Assembly (NCBI RefSeq): GCF_018687535.1
Contig: NZ_CP061295.1
Location: forward strand, 1,736,001 to 1,800,000
From: Polynucleobacter sp. MWH-S4W17
GTDB taxonomy: Bacteria > Pseudomonadota > Gammaproteobacteria > Burkholderiales > Burkholderiaceae
Direction: 5' to 3'
Length of the DNA: 64,000 nucleotides
In this document: one piece after another, positions 34,193-41,313 of the stretch
Numbering within the stretch: the first letter of the stretch is position 1
Layout of the letters: every line of letters begins with the position of its first letter
Notes under the pieces: model-generated
Databases searched by the model: none
What the model saw: the letters and a program-made list of their open reading frames with translations, nothing else
What the model was told of the DNA's origin: nothing
Position numbers and translations under genes: made by a program

Positions 34193-34483
34193 TTACTTCT
34201 GTACAACAGCCATGATGTCGTCTTCACGCATCACGATGAGTTCTTCGCTGTCAACTTTTACTGTTTGACCTGCATATTTGCCAAACAACACGCGATCGCC
34301 TACTTTGACGTCAGGTGCGTTTAATTTGCCGCTGTCATCGCGCTTGCCCGGTCCTACTGCCAAAACTTCACCTTGATCAGGCTTTTCTGCAGCAGCGTCA
34401 GGAATAATGATTCCGGAAGCAGTTTTTGATTCTTGATCTAAACGCTTGATGATTACGCGATCATGTAAGGGACGCAAATTCAT
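34193..34483 (-). CDS. groES: Co-chaperonin GroES (10 kDa)
   Basis: A 96-residue GroES, the lid of the GroEL cage. It starts [18 protein letters not shown], has the mobile loop [22 protein letters not shown] (residues about 18-40) that contacts GroEL, and a dome segment near residue 50. Length is standard. The mRNA leader is long, roughly 125-130 nt from the proposed start site to the ATG, and includes the CIRCE element at its beginning and a small hairpin at 34568-34587. Identification is firm. Confidence 0.99.
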   Translation of the reverse strand: MNLRPLHDRVIIKRLDQESKTASGIIIPDAAAEKPDQGEVLAVGPGKRDDSGKLNAPDVKVGDRVLFGKYAGQTVKVDSEELIVMREDDIMAVVQK

Positions 34484-34564
34484 CTCTTCTCCTATGTTAG
34501 TAAGTGTTAACTATTTAAATAAACTATATAAATCAATGCTTTGTAATCTCTCACACGCAAACTA

Positions 34565-34578
34565 AGGCTGATTTATCT
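34565..34578 (-). repeat. 14-nt leader element, copy in the groES leader
   Basis: On the groES transcript this reads AGATAAATCAGCCT, identical to 34724-34737 in the leader of the divergent operon and in the same orientation relative to transcription. It overlaps the 3' arm of a possible hairpin (34568-34587, 7-bp stem with one G-U pair). Confidence 0.75.
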
Positions 34579-34592
34579 AAAAACCAGCTGTT

Positions 34593-34619
34593 TTAGCACT
34601 CGCGTGTAGGGAGTGCTGA
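34593..34619. promoter_or_regulatory. CIRCE operator (HrcA-binding inverted repeat)
   Basis: The sequence TTAGCACTC, nine spacer bases, GAGTGCTGA matches the CIRCE consensus TTAGCACTC-N9-GAGTGCTAA with one mismatch in the last positions. It lies at the beginning of the groES transcript and touches the -10 box, the usual place for HrcA repression of groESL. Confidence 0.95.
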
Positions 34620-34648
34620 TTATATAGGTCTCATTCCTGGGATTTCAA
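34619..34648 (-). promoter_or_regulatory. groES-groEL promoter, sigma32-like and sigma70-like boxes
   Basis: On the minus strand CTTGAAA (34643-34649) is followed after 14 bp by CCTATATA, close to the sigma32 pattern CTTGAAA-N(11-16)-CCCCATnT. The same DNA also gives TTGAAA-N18-TATAAT (34643-34648 and 34619-34624), a good sigma70 promoter. The -10 box abuts CIRCE. Heat-shock activation and HrcA repression are both likely. Confidence 0.8.
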
Positions 34649-34665
34649 GGGCGGATCACCATAAA

Positions 34666-34695
34666 TTCTTTAAGGATTTAGCCTATTTTTATAAT
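34666..34695 (+). promoter_or_regulatory. Candidate promoter of the degenerate-EAL / two-component operon
   Basis: A perfect TATAAT at 34690-34695 with a weak TTCTTT 18 bp upstream (34666-34671). Transcription would begin near 34702, exactly at the left arm of a stem-loop (34702-34737). The -35 match is poor, so an activator may be required. Confidence 0.45.
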
Positions 34696-34701
34696 GGGGA
34701 C

Positions 34702-34737
34702 AGGCTGGTAGGCCGATTCCTACAGATAAATCAGCCT
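34702..34737 (+). promoter_or_regulatory. 5'-leader stem-loop of the degenerate-EAL operon
   Basis: Outer arms AGGCTG/CAGCCT and inner arms GTAGG/CCTAC, separated by an 8-nt bulge (AGATAAAT), make an imperfect stem-loop at the predicted 5' end of the mRNA. The bulge and right arm together form the 14-nt element also present in the groES leader. Confidence 0.5.
34724..34737 (+). repeat. 14-nt leader element, copy in the degenerate-EAL operon leader
   Basis: AGATAAATCAGCCT, the perfect inverted copy of 34565-34578. The two copies flank the divergent promoters, about 145 bp apart, each downstream of its own promoter and in the same orientation relative to its transcript. Confidence 0.75.
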
Positions 34738-34799
34738 AAAGCCCTTACCGCTCCAATCCGTCCTGCCTAGACTGGATAGCCACCGACTGGAGAATGCTG

Positions 34800-35642
34800 A
34801 TGAGCCCGAAATCCCGGCTGTACACGCTTGTAAAGGCATGGAAGAACAAACCCTTCCAAGAAGTACGAGACGCCTGTGGCGACCCCTGGCTTGGACTTAG
34901 TAACCAAGCCCTTGAAGAACACCAATCCTGGTCTAAACGACAAGCGATTAGTTATGAACCCATTTTTAACTGCAAGGGAACCAAACTGACAGGATCTTTA
35001 TTTAGACCATTACTGACTGCCTCTGACATGCAATTGCTGCGCCTTTTTATGGAAGGCTTAGACACCATCGCATATTGGTATCGCAGTGGTCGCTTTATTC
35101 CTGGCATTTTGCCAATACCAACACATGCCATAGCCTCAAGCCGCTACGTGGATGCAATGAGTGAACTCATTCTGAACTCACGCCTACCAGTGGGCTTGGT
35201 AAGTATTGGCATTCAAACAATTCCTGAGCCTGACATCGCCGATGCTTGTAAAGAAGGGTTGCTGCGTTTACGACGGCTTGGCATCTTGCTACATTTTCTG
35301 AAATTCACCGGAAGCATTGAAGAGTTGCAGTGGATCACGGAAATGCAATTAGAGGGCGTTCATATCGATATGAGTCAAATACGTGAACGCGAGCTGGCAA
35401 GCAATGTGCTTTCTCAACTCAGACAATCGCCCTACTCACCAACACAATTTTATGCCGGCAATATTGGGTTAGTAAAGGATTTAGAAAACGCTTCCACTCT
35501 GATTGCCGACCATTCCTATGGTGGTCTCATGATGTCGCCTGTAAGTCGCCATCAGATGCTGCAGATTAACGATAGTCGTATCGCTAAAGCCATTTTTTCG
35601 CTGCACCCTCATCCACACCCAAACCAAAACGGAGACAAGTAA
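34800..35642 (+). CDS. Degenerate EAL-domain regulatory protein
   Basis: A protein of 280 residues whose overall pattern follows the EAL fold: YEPIFNCKGTKLTGSLFRPLL near the start corresponds to the canonical QPIVDL..G..GFEALVRW, and later LQWITEMQLEGVHIDMSQI corresponds to LKxLPVDGIKIDxSFV. The catalytic residues are gone: no E-A-L, no DDFG(T/S)G and no ELTE-type metal ligand, so phosphodiesterase activity is not expected. It may still bind c-di-GMP or act through protein contacts. I prefer ATG 34800, six bases after GGAGA, over ATG 34794. The stop overlaps the response-regulator start (TAATG). By position it recalls Bordetella BvgR, an EAL-family protein linked to bvgAS. Fold assignment is by eye and tentative. 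Confidence 0.65.
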   Translation: MSPKSRLYTLVKAWKNKPFQEVRDACGDPWLGLSNQALEEHQSWSKRQAISYEPIFNCKGTKLTGSLFRPLLTASDMQLLRLFMEGLDTIAYWYRSGRFIPGILPIPTHAIASSRYVDAMSELILNSRLPVGLVSIGIQTIPEPDIADACKEGLLRLRRLGILLHFLKFTGSIEELQWITEMQLEGVHIDMSQIRERELASNVLSQLRQSPYSPTQFYAGNIGLVKDLENASTLIADHSYGGLMMSPVSRHQMLQINDSRIAKAIFSLHPHPHPNQNGDK

Positions 35643-36265
35643 TGAGAAAACGCGTGATGTTGGTAGATGACCATCCGGCAATGCTGATGGCTCTTAAAAG
35701 TATGTTGCAGGACCAGTTGCTTTTTGAGATCGCAGGGCAAGCCCAGAATGGTGAGGAGTGCCTTAGGTCCATGAAGGAGGTGAACCCCAATATGGTGATC
35801 CTGGATCTCGATATGCCCAAGACGGATGGCTTTGATGTCATACGCCGTATCGGATTAATGTATCCCGAGGTTCGAATGCTTGTTCTTTCCAGCATGGACG
35901 AGGCTGTTTATGGCGGGAGAGTACGCTCATTAGGCGGGCATGGTTTTGTAAACAAAACTGCAGGTGCAGATGTCATCCTAGCTGCTTGCGTTGCCATATC
36001 CCAAGGCTATAACTTTTTCACTCATGGCAAAAATGGCAATAGCTCATTAAGTGACAACGATAAGCTTGCGTTAATTTCTGATCGTGAGTTACAGGTTATG
36101 AAATATCTGGGCAAAGGTAACTCCAATCAGCAGATCTCTGAAATGCTGCATATCAGCAATAAGACAGTAGCTACTTATAAGACCAGAGTCTTTGACAAAC
36201 TAGGCATTAACAATATTGCAGACTTGATTTTGTTCTGTCGCATGAACAATATTATCGAAAGCTAA
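35642..36265 (+). CDS. NarL/FixJ-type (LuxR HTH) response regulator
   Basis: A 207-residue two-domain regulator. The receiver (about residues 3-120) has the acidic pair in MLVDDHP, the phospho-acceptor Asp55 in VILDLDMPKTDG, the Ser/Thr position in LVLSSMD and the conserved Lys in GFVNKTAG. The C-terminal LuxR-type HTH (about 142-200) reads ISDRELQVMKYLGKGNSNQQISEMLHISNKTVATYKTRVFDKLGI. It is BvgA/EvgA-like in size and domain order. Translation is coupled to the degenerate-EAL gene upstream, and the sensor kinase begins right after its stop, so the kinase's Hpt is its probable phosphodonor. Target genes are unknown. Confidence 0.92.
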   Translation: MRKRVMLVDDHPAMLMALKSMLQDQLLFEIAGQAQNGEECLRSMKEVNPNMVILDLDMPKTDGFDVIRRIGLMYPEVRMLVLSSMDEAVYGGRVRSLGGHGFVNKTAGADVILAACVAISQGYNFFTHGKNGNSSLSDNDKLALISDRELQVMKYLGKGNSNQQISEMLHISNKTVATYKTRVFDKLGINNIADLILFCRMNNIIES

Positions 36266-36271
36266 TTGAGC

Positions 36272-38698
36272 ATGCGTCGGTCCATCACCCGTATTGCCCT
36301 TTTTATCCTATTAAATGGGATATTAAACAATACCTATGCGAACTTACTGAATTCAGCAGAGCAAAGATGGATCGATGCTCATCCCATAGTACGTTTTAGT
36401 ATTCATGAAAAATATGCGCCTTACTTAGATGTGAATGGAAAGGGTGAGTCTGGAGTTTTTCATAGCCTTCTAAAAAAGCTCAGCGAATTTACCCAACAGG
36501 AGTTTTTACCGACGTGGCGAAAGAGTGATCAGGAGGGGCTTGAGCAACTAGCCAATGGAGAGGTAGATTTCATCATTGATCCGCCCGCTATAGATAATGA
36601 GTATCTGATGTTTGGGTCCTTATCAGAAGCAATCTTTTGGGGGCATGACGCTATTCTGACTAAACGGTCAAAAAACGATACGCCTATTGAGCCAATTAAT
36701 ATTGCCTACTTTGACCGTGGCTTTGAAAACCCGCCAATACCCAATCACCCCCAAGCTAGCGTATCCGGTCATGCAGAAAAATTAGTATTTGATCTTCTCA
36801 AAAATGATATTGAGGCGCTTGTCATACCGCTTCGTCTTGCGCAACAACTGATTCAGAAATTTAACGTAGATAAGTTACAAATTGATGGGCTTTACAGAAG
36901 AGAGCCCTTCAAATACCGTTGGCTTATCTCCAATCAAGATGAAGCTTTGCATGGAGTGCTTGAGCATTTTCTCAATAATCTAGATCCAATCGCATCACGA
37001 GGTCTTTTTAACATCAACGCATCTACTTTTGAAAGAGTCCACCCATCTGCACCCAACCATTTACCTTGGCTCTCCACTTTGGCAATCCTAGTGATAGGCT
37101 CTACCTTGCTTTGGCGCATGCATCAGAAACAATCACTTCAAAAGGAAGAGGCTCAAGAACTCATTTCATCGAAAGAGCAGGCAGAAAATGCAAACGCCGC
37201 AAAGTCTGCCTTCCTTGCCACCATGAGCCATGAAATTCGCACGCCCATGAATGCCATTTTAGGGGTGCAGGAGTTATTGCTTAGCAGCCCCCTACCTACA
37301 AATGAAAAAACTTTACTCAAGAGCGCGCACTCTTCAGCAGAATCTCTTCTAGGAATCCTAAACCAGGTTTTGGATCTATCAAAGATAGAGGCAGGCAAGC
37401 TTACGCTCAATATTGAGCCCTGCAATCTCAATGCTTTGATTGATGACATCGGTTCGGCATTCTCGACCGTGGCCCATAGACAGAGTCTCAAGCTACATAC
37501 CTCAAAAGATCCACGCATTGCAGAAGTCTTGTTGTTAGATTCTTTACGTCTACGCCAAATACTGCAGAACCTGATTAGTAATGCCATTAAGTTCACCGAT
37601 CATGGCGAAATCTACTTCTCTATCAGCGTGCTTGCAGATGATCATGCGGGGCAACTGATTGAATTCAGAGTCATTGATACCGGTGTTGGCATGTGTACAG
37701 AAGAAATTACCCTAGCACTGCAAGCTTTTGAGCAAATTCCGGGTAATAACGAACAAGTGAATGGCACTGGGCTTGGCCTAACCATTACCAATCACTTAGT
37801 TACCTCCATGAACAGCCAACTCTACTTTGAGAGCGCGCCTGGCTTTGGTAGCAATATTCATTTTTGCGTTGCGTTCCCACGTACCAGCATTGCTGCAACC
37901 AGAGCCTCTAGACCTGAACATTGCAATATATCCAGAAAGCTTGTCTCCAAGTGTGCTCAAAATAATGAGCGTCCATTACAAGCATTAGTTGTTGAAGATC
38001 ATGCCGCAAGCCGCCAAATTATCTTTCTTCAACTTCAGGCGCTGGGTATTGAAGTATCAGTTTGCGATAACGCTACCACAGCTCTGGATCTCATCAGTCA
38101 AAAGTATTTTGATCTTCTGCTAACCGATCAGTCTATTCCAGGCATGCAGGGTTCAGAGCTTGCCAAACACATACGCAATACAGGCAATCAAGATCTCATC
38201 ATCATCGGCATTACGGCAGATATCTATGCACTAGATTCGCGTCATCAATTCTTGGAGGCTGGCATGAATGGTGTTCTGATCAAACCATTAAGCCTCATGA
38301 CTTTAGAGAATGAGCTTACTCGCTATTTCCAAGTCGAAGAATTAACTGGACCTCCAACTCAAACCAGAGGTCTGGAGGAGTATTCATTTGACGCCTTCGG
38401 AAATCTCCTCAGAAATAGCCCAGAGTACATTCTGGTCATTCTGGAAGAAATTAAAAAGGTGCATGATGAGACCCTTCTTTCACTGAGAAATGAAGCCGTA
38501 GATGAAGACGCCTTCAGAAGTATGATTCATAAAGTCAAAGGAGGGGCACAGCTCCTCAATGCCGAATACTTTACTAGAGCATGCGAAGCCCTAGAGCAAG
38601 AGAAGAATTTAGATACTCGAATTACCACCTTCATTCAATTACTGGAGGACCAAAATCTAATTATTACTAGGTATCAATCTCAATATGCAAAGCTTTAA
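36272..38698 (+). CDS. Hybrid sensor histidine kinase with periplasmic solute-binding-like domain (BvgS/EvgS-like)
   Basis: An 808-residue phosphorelay kinase. Order: signal/TM segment (about 6-22), one periplasmic Venus-flytrap-like domain (about 25-260, beginning with the BvgS/EvgS-like pattern AEQRWIDAHPIVRFSIHEKYAPY), TM helix (about 266-284), short coiled coil, HisKA with His320 in MSHEIRTPMNAILG, HATPase with NAIKFTD, DTGVGM and GTGLGLTI, receiver with Asp619 in LLLTDQSIPGM, and a C-terminal Hpt with His753 in IHKVKGGAQLL. BvgS and EvgS have two flytrap domains and BvgS a PAS domain; here only one flytrap and no PAS are seen. ATG 36272 is chosen over a TTG six bases earlier that directly follows the regulator stop. 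The ligand is unknown. Confidence 0.9.
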   Translation: MRRSITRIALFILLNGILNNTYANLLNSAEQRWIDAHPIVRFSIHEKYAPYLDVNGKGESGVFHSLLKKLSEFTQQEFLPTWRKSDQEGLEQLANGEVDFIIDPPAIDNEYLMFGSLSEAIFWGHDAILTKRSKNDTPIEPINIAYFDRGFENPPIPNHPQASVSGHAEKLVFDLLKNDIEALVIPLRLAQQLIQKFNVDKLQIDGLYRREPFKYRWLISNQDEALHGVLEHFLNNLDPIASRGLFNINASTFERVHPSAPNHLPWLSTLAILVIGSTLLWRMHQKQSLQKEEAQELISSKEQAENANAAKSAFLATMSHEIRTPMNAILGVQELLLSSPLPTNEKTLLKSAHSSAESLLGILNQVLDLSKIEAGKLTLNIEPCNLNALIDDIGSAFSTVAHRQSLKLHTSKDPRIAEVLLLDSLRLRQILQNLISNAIKFTDHGEIYFSISVLADDHAGQLIEFRVIDTGVGMCTEEITLALQAFEQIPGNNEQVNGTGLGLTITNHLVTSMNSQLYFESAPGFGSNIHFCVAFPRTSIAATRASRPEHCNISRKLVSKCAQNNERPLQALVVEDHAASRQIIFLQLQALGIEVSVCDNATTALDLISQKYFDLLLTDQSIPGMQGSELAKHIRNTGNQDLIIIGITADIYALDSRHQFLEAGMNGVLIKPLSLMTLENELTRYFQVEELTGPPTQTRGLEEYSFDAFGNLLRNSPEYILVILEEIKKVHDETLLSLRNEAVDEDAFRSMIHKVKGGAQLLNAEYFTRACEALEQEKNLDTRITTFIQLLEDQNLIITRYQSQYAKL

Positions 38699-38729
38699 TC
38701 TTTGATGCGGTGGGTTTATCCTATGGGGG

Positions 38730-40259
38730 ATGCGTTTTTCTCTTCTTCGCCCATCCGCTTTTATCGCAATCCTCCTTTGGACGGCTAGTTCTTTAGCCTT
38801 TGCCGGCGAGACTGCATCCCCAGTAATTCCACCATCCGTAGCGAGTAGCCTCGAGCGCAATCAAATACCTCTTGATGCCGTAAGCATTTCAGTTGTCGAG
38901 ATCGAGCCTGCTCGCCCCGGAAAGAATGTAGCTAAGAAAGTTTTAGATTGGCGCGGTGGCGATCCAATGAACCCCGCTTCAACGATGAAGTTATTAACAA
39001 CGCTTTCTGGTTTAGATGTCCTGGGTCCGCAATATCGTTGGCGCACTAATGTCTATACAGATGGAGTGATTCGTCAGGGGGTATTGAAAGGCAATCTCTA
39101 TTTACAAGGTACGGGTGATCCAAAACTCGTTCCGGAAGAGCTAGCCAAGATGATGAAAGACCTTCAGGGTCTTGGTATTCAGAAGATTGATGGCAATCTA
39201 TTCTTTGATCGTAGTGCTTATGCAGCTAGTGTCATGGAGCACAACACTATTGATGGCGAAGCTCTACGTGCATACAACGTTCCGCCAGATCCTCTGCTCT
39301 ATGCATTTAGAACCCTGTCGTTTCAACTAGGTAAGTCACGCACCGCGGATTTTATTGACATTAGTTACACCCCTCCCCTCTCCCAGCTAAAGGTATCTAA
39401 CCAAATGCAGTTGGTTGATCGCTCATGCGATAACTGGAAAAGCAATATCCGCTTTAATTTAGATCCGGAAGGTGTCACCAATACTGATCAGCCTTTAACT
39501 GCACAGTTCTCTGGGGCGTTCCCAAGCTCCTGTAAGGGAGTGAACTTTAACGTTGTTGCGCTTGATGCCAACACCTTTCTAACGCAAGGATTTGCTGCTG
39601 CCTGGGAATTAGCTGGTGGCAGCTGGGCACAAGCTCCTATCGGCAAAGATGGCTCAGTTCCTTTAGCCGCTCGACTTCTATTGCAATTTGAAGGCAGCAA
39701 ACTTGCCGATGATGTTGTAGACATCAACAAGTACTCCAATAACGTCATGGCTCGCCAAGTTCTTTTGACTATGGCTCTAGATAAGATGGGCAAACCTGCA
39801 ACCACTGCCAATGGTGAGTTAGTCATTCAGAGCTGGCTCAAACAAAATGGTTTGGACTTTGAGGGCCTGGTGATCGAGAATGGTTCTGGCTTATCTCGCA
39901 ATGAAGCAATCTCTGCAAGTCAGATGAATCAGCTCTTGCTCACTGCTCGCAATTTACCGGTAGGTGATATTTTTTATAGCAGTTTACCAATTGCTGGAAC
40001 TGATGGCACGATGCGCAATCGACTGATGGTTCAACTGCGCAAGTTTTTACATCTCAAGAAAAAACCAGAAGCCAGAATTAAAACGGGCTCTCTTGCAGAT
40101 GTGCGAGCGATCTCAGGCTATGTAATGAGTAAATCCGGAAAGATGTATGCAGTGACTTCATTCATCAACCACCCCAATGCCTGGAGGGGTCTAGAGGCGC
40201 ACGATCAGTTGCTGTCGTGGCTGCTTGAAGATGGGCCAGAACCAAAGCATGCGCGCTGA
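38730..40259 (+). CDS. dacB: D-alanyl-D-alanine carboxypeptidase/endopeptidase (PBP4 family)
   Basis: A 509-residue S13-family penicillin-binding protein exported by an N-terminal signal peptide (about residues 1-26, ending AFA-GE). Catalytic motifs are Ser84-x-x-Lys87 in NPASTMKLLT, Ser-x-Asn in KYSNNVMARQ and Lys-Thr-Gly in RIKTGSLADVRA. It trims or cleaves peptidoglycan cross-links in the periplasm and is not essential in E. coli. It begins about 30 bp after the sensor kinase and could be read from that operon or its own promoter. Its last 55 bp overlap the convergent sua5 gene. Confidence 0.94.
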   Translation: MRFSLLRPSAFIAILLWTASSLAFAGETASPVIPPSVASSLERNQIPLDAVSISVVEIEPARPGKNVAKKVLDWRGGDPMNPASTMKLLTTLSGLDVLGPQYRWRTNVYTDGVIRQGVLKGNLYLQGTGDPKLVPEELAKMMKDLQGLGIQKIDGNLFFDRSAYAASVMEHNTIDGEALRAYNVPPDPLLYAFRTLSFQLGKSRTADFIDISYTPPLSQLKVSNQMQLVDRSCDNWKSNIRFNLDPEGVTNTDQPLTAQFSGAFPSSCKGVNFNVVALDANTFLTQGFAAAWELAGGSWAQAPIGKDGSVPLAARLLLQFEGSKLADDVVDINKYSNNVMARQVLLTMALDKMGKPATTANGELVIQSWLKQNGLDFEGLVIENGSGLSRNEAISASQMNQLLLTARNLPVGDIFYSSLPIAGTDGTMRNRLMVQLRKFLHLKKKPEARIKTGSLADVRAISGYVMSKSGKMYAVTSFINHPNAWRGLEAHDQLLSWLLEDGPEPKHAR

Positions 40260-41311
40260 AGACGATCTCTAACACCATCCCACTCCTCGCCCGCTGGCGG
40301 CTCAGGGAACAAAATCAAATCCCAGCCTTGCTGATCTAAATCACGCAAGGTGCGATATAGCTTACTAGCAAATGCGGTTGGATCGCTAGACACAATCACC
40401 TCTTCAACATCTGTTGAAGGATGGTCCTCTAAAACCAAAGAAGACTCAGAATCCCATACCGCTACAGCGACGCGCGATTTAATATCCGGATATTCACTCA
40501 AGGCATCCAAGACACGACCTGGTGCATATAGGCGCAAAGGGGTAGTTGGTGCGTAATGGGCTTTGAGACTTCCAGATACCCTTGGTACATCTGCCACCGC
40601 TTCATTGGCTGCTTCATTCCCTTTTACTTCTCCAGGCTGATAAACCTTCACACCTGTCTTAGCAAAGATTTCACTTGGAGTGATCGCGCCGGGTCTGAGT
40701 AGCACAGCCTTATCGCCAGATGACAAATCAATAATGGTTGACTCGATCCCGACTTCACAATCGCCACCATCTAGGACCATTAAATCCAACATACCCTCGA
40801 ACTCATTACGGACGTCTGCAGCACTCGTAGGAGACACCTTACCAAAGCGGTTGGCTGATGGCGCAACAACTCCGCCTTTAAATTTACGCAATAACTCTTG
40901 AGCAACAGGATGAGAAGGAGCCCGAATCGCTACCGTATCTTGGCCGCCAGTCAGCTCATTTAAAACACTTTTATCTTTCTTGAAGACCAAGGTTAATGGT
41001 CCCGGCCAAAAAACATTAATGAGCTTTAAAGATTCCTCGGATAAATCTCTTACCCACGGCGCCAAGAGCGCAACCCAGTCAACTTGAGTTTGATCAAATT
41101 TATCTGGCGCAGCTACGTGAACAATTAAAGGGTGATTTGATGGACGACCCTTAGCGGTAAAGATTTTCTTAATCGCTTCAGGATTTTTAGCATCCGCGCC
41201 CAAGCCATAAACAGTCTCAGTAGGAAAGGCAACCAACCCACCGTCACGCAAGCTTTGTACTGCCTCATTAATCACTACAGTAGATTGCAAGTGGTTACTG
41301 TCTGCGGACAT
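40205..41311 (-). CDS. L-threonylcarbamoyladenylate synthase, Sua5 type
   Basis: A 368-residue two-domain Sua5 (YwlC) protein. The N-terminal YrdC domain (about residues 10-205) contains GGLVAFPTETVYGLGADA, KGRPSNHPLIVHV, VAIRAPSHP and GIESTIIDLS; the C-terminal Sua5 domain (about 240-355) begins PRVSGSLKAHYAPTTPL, the linker signature. It makes threonylcarbamoyl-AMP from threonine, bicarbonate and ATP for the t6A37 modification of ANN-decoding tRNAs. The C-terminus (SSSSHDSN) overlaps dacB on the other strand by 55 bp. It is 2 bp downstream of purK. Identification is firm. Confidence 0.95.
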   Translation of the reverse strand: MSADSNHLQSTVVINEAVQSLRDGGLVAFPTETVYGLGADAKNPEAIKKIFTAKGRPSNHPLIVHVAAPDKFDQTQVDWVALLAPWVRDLSEESLKLINVFWPGPLTLVFKKDKSVLNELTGGQDTVAIRAPSHPVAQELLRKFKGGVVAPSANRFGKVSPTSAADVRNEFEGMLDLMVLDGGDCEVGIESTIIDLSSGDKAVLLRPGAITPSEIFAKTGVKVYQPGEVKGNEAANEAVADVPRVSGSLKAHYAPTTPLRLYAPGRVLDALSEYPDIKSRVAVAVWDSESSLVLEDHPSTDVEEVIVSSDPTAFASKLYRTLRDLDQQGWDLILFPEPPAGEEWDGVRDRLQRACFGSGPSSSSHDSN

Positions 41312-41313
41312 TT

